NCBI GenBank assembly: GCA_019426215.1
Contig: CM033392.1
Location: forward strand, 54,239,149 to 54,303,148
Origin: Buddleja alternifolia
Lineage: Eukaryota; Streptophyta; Magnoliopsida; Lamiales; Scrophulariaceae
Direction: 5' to 3'
Length of the DNA: 64,000 bases
Below the pieces are notes generated by a model. It made no database searches and was not told where the DNA came from. It was given only the letters and a program-made list of their open reading frames with translations. Every line of letters begins with the position of its first letter. Positions within the stretch are counted from its first letter, which is position 1. Below, piece after piece: positions 35,182 to 47,596 of this stretch. The translations under genes and the position numbers were made by a program.

Positions 35182-36141
35182 ATGGAGACAACCAAGCAAG
35201 AAGTTTTAGCAAGAGAATCTAAAAGTGCTACTGCAGAAAGATTTGGAAGGCTAGTTAAATTGCATTTCATCGGAGATGGATACTTCGACGAAACCAATAT
35301 TGAAAAAATCGGAGAGTACACACAAGCTCTCTATGGTATTGAACTCAAAAACTTTTGTGCAATAGATGAATATATCTATTGGTTCCGCAAATACTTCTTC
35401 CAAAGTGACGTAAAATCAGATATTGCGGCACCTATGTTCTTTGCAAAGATTTGCAGTCCTTGGAGGGAAATGTTAATCCAATCCTACAAGGTACCTCAAG
35501 GACAATTTGATTCAATTGCCAGACAAATGTTTTTCTTGAAAGACAAATTGAAAGACTGGTGTTATCAAGCTTCCCTTCAAATGAACATGAAGAAGCTAAG
35601 AGGAAAAATAAAGAAATCCTCTCTTTGCTGTGACAACAATGACTTTCCAACAATTATTGGAGAATCAATTAAGTACAGGAAGGAGAGAAAGCAAGCTGGT
35701 AGCTCCGACCGAAGGAGTTACAAAAGGCGATCTTCGTTCAGAAGAAAGTCTTGGTGGTCCAAATCAAAAGTCCAATCTTACAAATCTGGCTAGAGATCCG
35801 GACCGATAAGGGTGTCTTCCCAAGGATCCAGAAAAACAGACGGACGATCCACAGGAAAAACCCCCACAAGAAATTTTTTCAGAAGTGCCCATACCCGGAC
35901 AAATGAAAGTTTCAAAGATTGTAACTGTTGGACATGTGGAGCTCGATGCCACATTTCACCAGACTGCCCGCAAAAAAGTGGTGAATTACGACAATTTGAA
36001 GCCACAGATGACATTCTGGATGCAATCTTCTACGGAGAATTGGTACCAGTTTATCAATTTGAAAATGTCCTCTCAGATGAAAGTGTCTATGAGGAAGAAA
36101 TAGAAAGTGATTCGGATGGATCTTCAATCGAATCAGAATAA
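35182..36141 (+). pseudogene. Coat protein with zinc knuckle (pararetrovirus 2)
   Basis: One frame interrupted by a single stop at 35791-35793. The first part (203 residues) has the capsid core (YWFRKYFFQSDVKSD, MLIQSYK) and ends in an Arg/Lys/Ser-rich tail. The second part has the CX2CX4HX4C knuckle CWTCGARCHISPDC (35926-35967) and an acidic C-terminus (EEEIESDSDGSSIESE). The family role is capsid assembly and RNA packaging. It cannot give a full-length product because of the internal stop. Confidence 0.8.
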
Positions 36142-36289
36142 CTTCAACGAAGGTAATAGGCTTCAAACATCGGAAAGCTTATCAAGATTCTTTTCTAGGA
36201 TATCTGTATCAGAAAAAATCATGGAAAGGATAATGCAGTAAGACTCTAACCTTAGACCATATGATGGTTTCAGAGTTAGCAGAATAAGT

Positions 36290-37351
36290 TGAATCCTAAA
36301 CCAAATAGGATTATATCAACGAAGGCATAACATCATATACAAAGTAAGCTCAGGAGAGTTTGCAATTCCTATAGAATTAACTGGTAATGTAGTGAATATG
36401 CAATTTATTCCAAAAGAATAAATTCTGGAGGAATTAAGTAAGCTTTTAGAAGAAGTAGTTGTTACTATGAAATGGATCCATATCGGAACTATTGAAGTAG
36501 TAATTAGAGCCACTTTCAAAGAAGAAATTGATTCTCCATTACATTTATCTATAATGAATAATAGAATCAATAATTTAAGAGATGGTTGTCGTGGTACAAT
36601 GGTAGGAAATTTATATGCAGGAAAACTTATGTTTGATATTCATTCTAGAATTGCATATAACCTAGTTGACCAAGATTTCAGTCGTGTCATAACCCTTCAT
36701 CAAGATTTCAAAAGGAATGATCTTATGAAAGAAGGGAATAGACTGTATTCTATAACTTATAGAATAACATATGCACTTTCCAATACACATCATTTTGATT
36801 TATTTATAAGAAAAAAGTATATTGAAATTCCAAGAATTTTCAAGGAATTTGCTAAAGTAATGGCACCTAATCCTATTCAAATACCAAGAATTGGAGGTGT
36901 TGATATTTTAATTAGAGACCATCCAATTCAAGATCAATCAGTTAGCTCTAGAACAAATTTTAATTGCAGGATGTTCTTTTCAGAAGAAATGATTAGGAGT
37001 TTAAAAGGAAAATAATTAATTGAAGATTTAACTCCTCAAGCTATTAGGGTAAATAATGTAAAAATTAGATGCCCTAAAGGATGGAAAGAAGTGCAAGTTA
37101 TATTTGATATTACAAAGAAAGATAATTACTTTCCTTGTGAAGATTTATATTACTTGCAGCAACCTATTACTAATAAATATGAAGACATGTTAGAAATGGC
37201 AGGCCATGAAGTATTTGTTTCAGGAATTGCAGGACGTGACCAAGGAATTGTTACCTTGGGATTGAGTTTTCTTGACGATCATAAACCTTGGGGAAGAAAA
37301 AGATCAGGTATGAAATTTTATTTAAATGGTCATCTCATTAAAGTTGAATGA
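36290..37351 (+). pseudogene. 30K-family movement protein (pararetrovirus 2)
   Basis: Same frame throughout, with stops at about 36419 and at 37013-37015. The core WIHIGTIEVVIRATFKEEID (from about 36473) through NLYAGKLMFDIHSRIAYN and ITYRITYALSNTHH is typical of the 30K superfamily, which targets plasmodesmata. It follows the coat region, the order seen in cavemovirus-like genomes. Confidence 0.75.
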
Positions 37352-37392
37352 CTAAATCAATTTTCTATAACAAATCTCTTATGATATAAATT

Positions 37393-39805
37393 ATGGCTGA
37401 GTATAATCATTATATCTTACACCATAATTTGGGGTGTAAAATATTTTATGTTCATCCGACTTTACATCACGCCGTTGACCCCTATTACTGTAGGGTTTTC
37501 CGACAAATTGATTGGTTAAAAATGAATAGAACCAAACAATACTATGTTTTGAAAAGTATTGAATTTTGGAAATAGGAGATTTCCTCACCTGAATTTCAAA
37601 ATAAATCTAGGATTTATCAAAAACGGGTAAATCATCATGTAAACTATTGTTTGCCAGACAAGTTCAAATTACTACAGGAAGCAGCCTCAAAGTTGGCAGC
37701 TTAAATGACTTGCCCATTTTCAAAATACTTATCTGTCGGTATGTTATATGAACAACATAAATCAGAATATTTTGCAGATTATATTGATTCTGGATCAGGG
37801 ATTTGTACAGCAAAACCCGGTGTTTTGCCTAGCAATGCTATGAAACCTTTACCTATTATTGCAGGTAGGGATTTTTCTCAGAAAATACTCAATAAAGGTA
37901 TACGAGAGGCACAAATCACGATTGGAGGCGCATTTGGTACACCTTGGTTTAAGGTAACAATGCCACCTATTTACTTTCATGATACAGGAGCAGATATTTT
38001 GCTCGGAAATAATTTTATCCAGACTTTTGCAAAATATGTGCAAGATAACCACAAGAAGTTGCTTATTTTTACTACTAATTGTGGTAATGAGATACAAATT
38101 TTGCGGCGAGAAAAGGCCTTTAACCGGATTATGCCTATAAATTTTCGCAGCAAACGTGGTGATTTTGATGACGCCAAATTAGCCCATCCTAAAATGTAGG
38201 ATAAAAGGAAATTTGGTAAAGCTCTTTTGTCTTTCAGACAACATGGATATTGTAAAGTTTCTGAAGAAGGAACTAAACTTCTTGATGAAGAAGGAATTAA
38301 CCTTCTTAAAAATACTTTACAAGAAAATAAGTATTTATTTGATATGGATGAAGAAAGTAAGCTTTCTCTCGAACATATCAAAAGATTAATCCAAAAGAAT
38401 ATCAATGAAAATCCTTTGGCATGGTGGGACAAAACAAGATTGAAGCTACTCTAAAGGTAAAAGAACAATGTAAGTATGAGTATGTTCGATACAAGCCAAT
38501 CCAGATGAATATGGTGGATAAGAAAGATATGCAAGAAATAATTAAAGAACATATCAATCTTAAACTCATTGAACCTGGAGTCTCTTCTTACAGTAGCTTG
38601 GGGTTTTTGGTAAGGAACCATGGTGAAGTAAAAATAGGAAAAACCCGATTAGTAATCAACTATCGAGGTATTAATAAGATACTCGAATTTGATGGTTACT
38701 ACATCCCGAGTAGAGAACACCTAATTGATTGTGTTAAAAATGCTAAAGTATTTTCTAAGTTTGATTGTAAATCTGGATTTTATCAAATTAAGATGGAAAA
38801 TGAGTCAAGAATATATATTGCATTCTCCATTCCACAAGGACAGTATATCTGAAATGTATTTTCAATGGGTCTTGCAAATGCACCCCAGATATACCAAAGG
38901 AAAATGGATAATCTATTTAAAGATTATTTTGAATTTATGTTTGTCTATATAGACGACATCCTGATTGCATTAAAAAATATGAATGAACATATTAAACATC
39001 TTGAGATATTTTCTGATGTATGCTTTAAAGAAATATTAGTGCTATCTGAAAAGAAAGCAATAATTGGAGCTAATAGGATAGAATTTCTTGGTATCCTTAT
39101 TGATGAGACAGGTATTGAACTTTAAGAACATATAGTGGAAAAAATCCGCAATTTTTCTGGTATTCTAAAAGATAAGAAACAACTACAAAGTTTCTTGGGA
39201 GTTCTTAACTTTGTAGGTATCTTCATCAAAGACCTTGCAAGATACAGGAAAGCTTTTCAGCTACTTTTAAAAGAAATCGAAAGTTAGAAATGGAAGTGCG
39301 AAGAAATTCACACTCAAAGGGTTCGTGAATTGAAACAAGTTTGTAACAACTTGGCTAAACTTGCAATACCACAAGATAGCGATGATTTGGTAGACTATAC
39401 AGATGTCAATGATTATAGGTGGGCAACAGTGCTCATGAAAAGGACAACTATGGAAGAAGAACCTTGTAGATATACAAGAGGATTGTTCACTGAACAACAA
39501 GCCAAACTTTAGCATATAAACGAGAAAGAATTCTATACGGTCTGGAAGACATTTAAAAAATGGCCTTCATTTTTAGTAGCCAAAGAATTCACTTTAAAAG
39601 TTGATAATACGAATGTGAAAGCTTTTTTCTTTTTAAAATAAACTTGAATCAAAGATTGAAAAGACACGTATTATTAGATGGCAAGCTAAATGTCAATATT
39701 GCTGCTTTGACATCATAATGTCAATATTGTTGCTTTGACATCATTATTGTGAAATCTCATGAGAATGTTCTTGCAGATTTCCTAACAAGAGATGGAAGCA
39801 TCTAA
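37393..39805 (+). pseudogene. Protease-reverse transcriptase-RNase H polyprotein (pararetrovirus 2)
   Basis: The N-terminal segment 37393-37575 is followed by an aspartic protease with DSG (Asp codon at 37786) and ADILLGNNFI. RT motifs include TRLVINYRGINK, FSKFDCKSGFYQIKM, MGLANAPQIYQRKMDN and YIDDIL (about 38944-38961). RNase H ends in LADFLTRDG. Breaks: stops at 37573, 37702, 38197, 38452, 38850 (inside an RT motif), 39123 and others; frameshifts near 38421-38454 and 39640-39667; and a 28-bp duplication (39690-39746) that shifts the frame again. The final stop overlaps the next ATG. Confidence 0.88.
39690..39746 (+). repeat. 28-bp tandem duplication in RNase H region
   Basis: tgtcaatattgctgctttga at 39691 recurs at 39719 with one change. 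A 28-bp duplication is not a multiple of three and moves the RNase H frame, which is seen to continue in a different phase after it. Confidence 0.85.
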
Positions 39806-41046
39806 AGCAAATTCCATCCTCACAAGATACAGGCATCTCAGGAAAAACCTAGAGGAGCTTGATAAAAGGTTTGGACAACTATCAGTTAAGGCTGAGGCAG
39901 CTGGCCATGTAAAACGAGTTGATTTGGACATAGTCCAGAACACAATTAGGGGAACCATGTATGCCATGACTTTTTTATGGGATACCCTACAAGAACCAAT
40001 TCGAAAGGCATCATCCTCTGTGATGACTAGAGAATTACGAGAGTAGGACTCGAAACCTGCGTTTAGAGAATGGGGTTCTATACCCGGAGAGACAGATTTA
40101 AATACTGCTTGAACAAGCCCGATACCAACTCTGGTAAAAAGGAAATTGTTGAACAATCGAAAGTGCAAACTCCAATTGTTTCAGGTCAACCCAACACCTC
40201 TGGAGAAAAAAAGGGAGAGATTAACCTTAGGCCATAGACAGACACTTTTAATGTTAATACCAACGAGATTAATTTACCATGGTAGGTATACCAGCGATCA
40301 TGGGAGAAACTAGTCTCAAGAAAGGGGATAATCCAAGCAGGACTCTGATTGAAACATTAGGAAAATATCCCAGAGTTTAGATACTCGAGAGGTCAAACCC
40401 AGAAGAGGTTCGAGAATGGTGTGATTTTGGGGCACTCGCCTCAATCCATACTATGTCACCAAGCTTCCCGGAAATAGCAAACTTCCGGAATGGATTAGTG
40501 CAGCTATGTATGATTTAAGGCAAAATAATCCGCACCTTAAAAGAGGTGATATTGTGGAGCTAAAGTTCATTTCAGCAGCTCCAGAAATAGCAGGAAAAGG
40601 GTTTCATCCGGCTTTCCATTTTATCAAATTATAGAGACCAGACATGATGGCTTATAACCGAGTGAAGGTCGTTAAGGAAGAAGCATCTCTGGAATCTCTA
40701 TCAGCGAAGACGAGATTTCTAGTAGAAGGGCTTGGGGTTTTTGGGTCTGTCTCACCGAGATGGACAAAGTAAAGTATCCATTTAAAATTTCTTCAATTAA
40801 AATAAATGGATCATTTTTACTCAATTCTATGACAGGAAAGAGTACGGAGTTTGCGAAAAATTGTTCGAACAGAAACGAACGCTCATCTGGAAGAACAAGT
40901 TACCTGCAACCGAGAACACAAGGAAGAAAACATCCAATATGATGCATGTTGATCAATGGCATAATCATGTATGCCCTAGTTGTGAAACACAAGAGAAACC
41001 CTTGTTCGACATACGAATTAGGGTAACAAAAAAGAAACCCGAATAG
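39792..41046 (+). pseudogene. Transactivator-like last ORF (pararetrovirus 2)
   Basis: The ATG at 39792 overlaps the end of the polymerase frame by 14 nt, as in caulimovirid translational coupling. The open piece 39792-40046 is a helical, basic N-terminus. Later pieces in varying frames (40760-41046) include a Cys/His motif WHNHVCPSC (about 40955-40982), reminiscent of a small zinc finger. The position and the finger suggest an inclusion-body/transactivator protein. Several stops and frameshifts break it. Confidence 0.5.
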
Positions 41047-41243
41047 GACAAGGGTAAAAGACCAACCTACCTGAGGGCTTTTCGTGAACCTCGGTAAAAA
41101 CTACAAGATGTAAAAACGAGTGTAGTTTAGGCTCAATAATTTTACGATTTTAAAATGTAATAATTAGTTTAAAATTATTCTCAAGTATTTTGTCCGAAGA
41201 AGGGCATTATTGTAATCTTTCAACATGGAAATGATGACAGCCA

Positions 41244-41520
41244 TGACGTCAAAAGGCAATTATCAAAAGCAGAAAAATGGCCGACAAAGCCAAAAGTCAC
41301 TTTTGATAAAAGCAAGATAAATGACTGGATAAACAAATATTAACCGACAAAAATCAAAGAAACGGACGAATGTGTGACGTAGGGCAGCTAAGGAATAATA
41401 AAAAAGACTAAGCACTATGTGACAACTGTGGATTAGGATAGATGTTGACACACGCAATGACGTCAGCAATAAAATTGGTTTTGAAATCCGCTGTTGAAGT
41501 CCGAATAATGCCTATAAAAG
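41244..41520 (+). promoter_or_regulatory. 35S-like promoter of pararetrovirus 2
   Basis: TATAAAAG at 41513-41520 is preceded by TGACG-type (as-1-like) sites: TGACGTCA at 41244-41251, TGACGT at 41375-41380 and TGACGTCA at 41458-41465. These bind TGA-class bZIP factors in the CaMV 35S promoter. The layout is that of a full-length-transcript promoter and shows no obvious damage. Transcription would run toward 42 kb and beyond. Confidence 0.7.
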
Positions 41521-41990
41521 GAAAAGAAAGAAACATAAGGATGTCATCGTTCATTCCCTCCTACTCTTCAAAAAATTCAAGAATACAGAAAGAAAAAAGA
41601 TTGAAAAATAGTTTTAATTTTCATTCTGAGAAAATGGGGATTTTCCCAAAGAGTATAATCATCTCTCTTACATGAGAGGCTAACTAGTTTTCTTCTCCAA
41701 TAGCGGAGTAGAATATATATATGTAATAATAATTCTATTTCATTAATAAAAGTTTAAGGCTTTTGTTCAACCTCTGTCTTCCAAAGTTTATTAATCCTTT
41801 ATTCTGGAGTAACTTTTACGCCCAAAGGTAGGAAATGAAATTGGGTTGTGTTGTGTATTACTGAAGGAGCTGAGGACCTGCGAACCATCTACTGCGGTTG
41901 TGTTGTTGAATCCAATCCGTAAAAATAAAGACTCAAAATGTCCGGTGATAAGGCGGTCAACCAAATGTATAAATTTATGAAGCTTTAATA
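41521..41990 (+). other. Viral transcript leader / polyadenylation region
   Basis: Non-coding region after the 35S-like TATA box, with aataaa at about 41742. It ends near 41990, where TIR-type sequence begins. No terminal redundancy with the left end was recognised by eye. Confidence 0.45.
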
Positions 41991-42178
41991 TTTTTCGGAA
42001 GCATGTTGGGCCTGATTTATTTTAGGGACTATTTTTGCCAATATTGGTTAAGGGGACCAAAAACGCTCAATAGCTGAGAACTATGGGGCCAATTGTGCAA
42101 GTCCTGTAAACCAGGGGATCGACAATGCTCACCTACATACATTATGGGACCGAAAGTGCAATTTTGCCTAAGAAAAAT

Positions 42179-43237
42179 GATTAACACTTTGTGACTACCA
42201 TTTTAATTTTGAAATACTATAATATGCTTTTAAAAATGCATAGTTCGTTTGAAACAATAACAACACATTTGGTACAAGGGAATGGTCATTCTTGGAAAGG
42301 CTTTTCCCACTTAATGTTTGATAAGTCTACAAGAACTGAGACTCATAAGTCATTGGATTGTCCATTCCCACTAAAAGTGCAAAAGTTCAATCCTCATCAA
42401 ATCATGGGGAATCCTTATTCCCACTTAAATGGATTTAATGGTAATAACAATTAAGAAGGTAACTTCCTTTATTATCCCTAAAATCACGGTAGATATCTTA
42501 TAAATCTTTTCTAATTGTTTACATATCCAAAATATTCCATAAAACACTGTCAACGTTCAATCTGCCAGATTATTGCATAGAATTTTTTCTTCACAAAGAA
42601 CAACAAGAACAAGTGAGTAATTTTTTTGATCTATTACTTTTGTTTTATCCTATGATATGCTTCTGAGATATTAAAGACAAGGGAAATAAAGTTGGCATTC
42701 CTTTCTATTTTGAGATTATTCAATAGTTTTAGCAGATTCGTGGTATAATTTTCCATAGCAATGAGACAACATAAATAAATTAAAAAGTAACTAAATTTTA
42801 AGTAGTTAAAAGATATAATCTGGTATAAAAAAGAAAAAGTTCAAAATAGAAATGAGAATGCAGAGGCATGTCGACTCGTGATATTAATAATACGATGAAC
42901 TTCAAATAATGGATATTTGGTTTCGTAAATTATCTAAAATAAAATATTATTTTAAAAATTCAAACGACTTTCAATACACACACACACACACATTGTGTGT
43001 CTTAGAGTTATTAGCACACATATGGGTATTACGGTCATAATAAGTAAAATTGTACGTTAGTCCAACTGGTATAAATGAGGGAACCAAACAAATGAATGGG
43101 GACATGTTTTTCATTTTCTCTTTAGTACATGATTCTAGACAAACAATGGCCTGGAGAAGGTCATTCCAAGTGAATTCCCGTTCCACCTGGATTGATCTTT
43201 CCTGTAATAAGTAGTCTGCGTACCAAACGTGCCGTAA
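42179..43237. other. Intergenic
   Basis: AT-rich, no supported gene; an (AC)n run at about 42976-42992. Confidence 0.5.
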
Positions 43238-43744
43238 GGGTTAATAACTATAACTCACTCAAACTTTTTACATTTTTACACTTTTTTATATAATTTCTTT
43301 TAATTACACTTTTTTTTATCTAAACTATATTAGTTTTACAAACTTATACTTTTAGCATTTTTCGGTGCAATATTCGCCAGAATAGCATTACATACATTGC
43401 ATGTGACACTTTTAAGGCTAAAAATAAAATTTTATGGCCCTTTTGGTTCACTATATTTACCTTTTTAAATTAAAATGATATTTTGAATTGTGCAATTCAA
43501 AATAGTGAAATTACAAGAAAATATCGTTGCAACTAATAAAATGTCATTGTTACTTTTAAAGGGGTCACATGTGATGCTTCTGATGGAATCCCGTCAAAAT
43601 ACTCTGTCTACTCAGCTGAAAAATGCTAAAATATAAAATTGTGTAAAAAATTAGTGTAGTTCAAATAAGAAAGTGTAAACAGAAAAAGTTTATATAAAAA
43701 AGTGTAAAACACAAAAAGTTTGGATGTATTACTGTCTTTACCCC
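43238..43744. mobile_element. MITE with long imperfect TIRs
   Basis: The left gggttaataactataactc and the reverse complement of the right end (ggggtaaagacagtaatac) are followed by long matching blocks (aaactttttacatttttacac / aaactttttgtgttttacac; tttagcatttttc in both). TIRs are about 120-130 bp. No clean target duplication was found. Confidence 0.65.
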
Positions 43745-45598
43745 AAATAATAATTACATAAAAGTATTGATACATTTGTACATAATAATTTTTATGTCTG
43801 TAAATAAAAAACACAAAAATATAATGACAAATGAATTTATATTGATTAAAATGAGAAATAAAGTACAATGTCTCATCTAATCCTCTGATTCTTTCTTCAA
43901 AATATGATGATATGAACGTTGGGGGTAGAAATCACTTCTTTGATCTTCTCTGATATGGATTTGAGCATTTATAATGTTAATGCGAGGGCTCAGTAGCTTA
44001 ATCTCAGATCAAACAGTATAAATGATATGTGGAAGTTAAAAGCTTCATGACCGGCTCGTCACTTGGATCTTCCTTCAACTTGATTTTGAACTTCTATAAT
44101 ATTTACGCGAGGATTTAGCACCTTAATCTCGGATTAAACATTATAATTTGATGGATTTCTTCAAGAACGACTTGATATTTGTCATGAACACCGTGGACCT
44201 TCTTGGATTTGAATAACTTTTTGTAGAGAGGAAGAAGAGCTTCCTTTGTCTTCTCTAGCTTGGATATGAACTTTAGTGTGTTTATTATGATCTCCCACAC
44301 ACCCTAGGATGGAGGAGTCATAAATTCATAAACATCTTTGATAATTATCTCTTTAATATTTGTATTTTATGAAGATAAATATCAATTACTTTAGAGCCAT
44401 TTGATTGGCTCATATATGAAGAATATAAACTTCATTGATATTATCCCTTGAATATCTGTATTAATTAAAAGAGAAAAATATCACTAGATTTAAACATCAT
44501 TTGACAAATGATCATATTCACTTGGCGCAGTCTGATTGATTATTGACTTTTTAATTGTAAAATATAATTTGATTGGTTGAAACACCTCATTTTGACTCAT
44601 GGCGAGATTTGATTTGCCAATAAACTACATATTAAACTATAAATTAAATCAATTATTTAATTTTGGAATTAATTTTGATAAATTCCAAAATGTAAATTAA
44701 AGGACCTAAAATTGATAATTAATCTAATATTTTAAACTTGTCATCATTTGATTGGACATAAATTTGCATTGTCTACAACGTCCATAAAATTCACTTTCTT
44801 TATTGGGCCTAATAAGAAACGTGCCACATGTATATATGAGGAATCAAGCCGAAATAGTGAGGGTAAAGCGTAGCGATGGAGAGGTATAGGGGAGGGTTTG
44901 GAAAACATACACCAGCCCTAAGATGAGCCACATAAAAATAAACAAAACCCCGAGGAGGAAGGTGAGCCCTATCCTCAGCCGTTGGAACCCTGATGCGATA
45001 AGTTGGGGGAATCCCGTAATTAGCCCAGATTATTCGCTGGATCGAAAAATATTCTAGAATCGCACACCAGGAGCAACCATTTGGACCCTTTCCTGATTAC
45101 TCAAGGCAAGTTCATCAGCCTCACTCAAGGCCTCTGGATCTAGTTGTCCAGGCTCTCATTGTCTGAGGGTACACTAGCTTGATCCAAGCGGAAATAGTAT
45201 AAGAAAAAGAGGTGAAACCGGAGATATGAGGACTTCGAGAAGGTGACACTAAATTTATCGTGTGGTTGGGTGGCGCTATGAGAATCACCTAAAGAGAAAG
45301 AAGGAGAAGGGAGATTTATGGCTACGTTTTCAAGTAGCGGAGCCTCCGACGGAGCCACTAGAGGAACAAGTATTTCAGCATTGTCATTGGAAGAAATGGA
45401 GTTCGGATTTGAAACGTTAGACATTTTTCAGAAAAAACATAGAAAAAACAACACACACAACAAGTTATATAAAAAAATGAAGAAAGGAGAGATAAATACT
45501 AAGGGGAAATTTGAGCGGCGAACATGGGGAGAGGAAGTTGAAACCTCCAAGATTGAATGAAGACAATGTTGGGTTGGTTTTATTCCCCGGGTGGCTCG
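43745..45598. other. Degenerate repeats, possible old gag-like remnant on minus strand
   Basis: Mostly AT-rich. Around 44880-45560 the DNA is GC-richer, and the minus strand (45424-45140) has a Ser/Pro-rich open piece of 94 residues followed by broken coding-looking text. It may be a decayed gypsy-type transposon domain, but no motif decides it. Confidence 0.3.
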
Positions 45599-47160
45599 TG
45601 GTAGCGGAAATTAAAATTTAAACGTACAACCACCCGAAACAGGAATAATGGTGTGCTCGATTAGGCTATAAAGAAGGTTACGAGAATTTTTACCTTTTGA
45701 CTAAATTCTCGCAGCAACGATTATGATCTTTTCAACCCTGTGGTGCAAGTCCACACGATTTCTTGGAGGAAATTGCCCGTCAATCGTATCCCCGGTGTTA
45801 GTGCTCCAAACGTCGCACCTCTAAGATGTATCCACACCTCGTTCAAGTCACCACCTACTTCGTTATTGGTGCTAGCAAACAAAATAGATCTAAGTCTAAA
45901 ACCTAGGCTTGATTATGTAAAGGGATGGAATATGTGAACCGTTGAGTTCAACACATGAACAAAACAATGTCGTATTAGAACAAGGTAGGGGGCGATTTTG
46001 CTTAAGGATGACAAGAAAAAAAATTCTCTTCTTTTTCCTGCTAGGGATCAAATTTTACACTCATATGATGCTTAGAATTTTAGTCTTGCATTCACATATA
46101 TATAGAATAGGAGTCCTAGAATCCTAATCCAACTGCAAGACTTGGAGAAGAAGAAAACCTTTTGCTTCTTCTCCAAGAATTCGAACCCCTCTCATCTTTG
46201 GGCTCAAAATCGCCCATCATCCTTTAATTGGAATTCAAGAATTAATTCTTGACTCCATATTTAATTATGGGCTAAACCCATCAATTAAATATTCCCATAT
46301 AATTAAATCCCATTTAATTATATATATTACTTATTCCAATTGGCTTATTTATTTAACTTGGGCCAAGCCCAACTAAATAAAATACTTGGACTCTACTAAG
46401 TCTATTAATTTAATTAAGTCAACAAGATTAATTAAAATAGTCGAATTAATTGAATCGCCTTTCTTATTAGGAAAGGACTAGACTTTCCTAATTTCCTCAA
46501 TTTCCTCAAATTGATTAATCACATCATTTAAGCAGTGACTCTTACGAGTTAAGTGTGTGACCCCTTAGGCTCGTCTACTATTTAGTAGTAAGTACACTTT
46601 TCCAAAGTGCTAGTGTGCTTTCCTAAAATAGAAAGTATTAGATTAAATAATTCCTTTGATTTAATCAAGCCTCGAATTAATCACCATATTAATTCTCGGC
46701 ACTTACAAATCGTGGTTATTGTCTAACAACGGGCCACGAAGACCTAGATAAAGACGAATATAAAGATACGCTTTTCGTGATCTTGATCCTTGTATAAGTA
46801 AGATCCCTCCATCTAATCTCCCGATTGAATCTAGAGCAGTGGCTAAGGTCGAAGCTCTACTAATTCAATAACTCTGTTTCCCAAATACGGGCAGATCGAC
46901 TTTCGACTATCTAAACGAGGAAACCCTATGCCTCTTTAGATATCATACTTCGGCCGAAGATTCCTAAAGTCGATTCACTATGTAAACATAGGAGATTCAC
47001 TGACAAGACTAATGTTAGAGATAGATCCCATCTTGATCCTCACGTGCCTTCATACACAATCAGCCCATGTCTGATTTTGCCGATTTGTGATCATCTAAGT
47101 AATCATGTAACAAACGAAGACATGTTCGATTGTGTATAAGACATCCAATGGAACCTTAGG
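45599..47160 (-). repeat. LTR-like block, reverse orientation
   Basis: Non-coding, with the texture of a long plant LTR. The minus strand has a TATA-like tctatatatatg near 46100 and several short inverted modules. Plus-strand phrases such as gttaagtgtgtgacccctta (46549-46568) read like repetitive DNA. Edges are approximate and no target duplication was found. Confidence 0.4.
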
Positions 47161-47596
47161 TTTTAAGGATTATGTTAGGTGTCGAACCTAGAAAAATAAT
47201 TCCTACTTTTAAATTTGCAGATAGTGGTGAGCAGGGTCGAATCCACAGGGATTGGTTCAGATTATTTCTCAAATTACTAAAATTAAATAAAGAGGGGGGA
47301 TTTTTTTATAATTGATTAAACTAAAATTAAAATAAATAACAAAAATTATTAAAATCAAGAGATGCAAAATTAAACAAGTAGAAGAAATCAATATGTGGTG
47401 AGATTCTAGCCTAAGGAGTTATTTCCATTTTGATTCCAAGAGTCGATCCTTGATGCAAAGATACTTCAATATTCTTGAATAAATTGGCTATAGTTATTAA
47501 CAAGCTCTAACAACCTAGTTTCTCCTTAATTTATCGATAACCAAAATAAGCTCTTTGATTGCTTCTCGTATTGATTAAACAACCCTAAATAAGCTC

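Larger units (their letters stand above)
34004..41990 (+). other. Endogenous pararetrovirus 2, cavemovirus/solendovirus-like
   Basis: Nearly full-length viral genome of about 8 kb. Order: primer site, coiled-coil ORF, coat with CCHC, 30K movement protein, protease-RT-RNase H, transactivator-like ORF, 35S-like promoter. Coat before movement protein and a separate last ORF fit cavemovirus or solendovirus relatives and differ from pararetrovirus 1. Damage is mostly isolated stop codons plus a few frameshifts, with no large deletion, so this copy is better preserved than pararetrovirus 1. It cannot encode intact products as it stands. Confidence 0.85.
33849..42169. mobile_element. TIR-bounded segment (Mutator-like) enclosing a whole pararetrovirus
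   Basis: The left end aggaaaattgcgtttttagtc and the reverse complement of the right end (aggcaaaattgcactttcgg) align for about 150 bp at roughly 60-65 percent. They share ttagtccca modules and the block taaccaa...gcaaaaa. Flanking 9-mers aagaaaaac (33840-33848) and aagaaaaat (42170-42178) differ at one base, the size expected for a Mutator-like duplication. The interior is almost entirely pararetrovirus 2. Either the virus integrated into a MITE of about 330 bp, or a TIR element captured it. Confidence 0.6.

Noticed and set aside
45318..45560. Open frame of 80 residues on the plus strand
   Set aside because: Overlaps a better minus-strand coding-like remnant; no similarity recognised.
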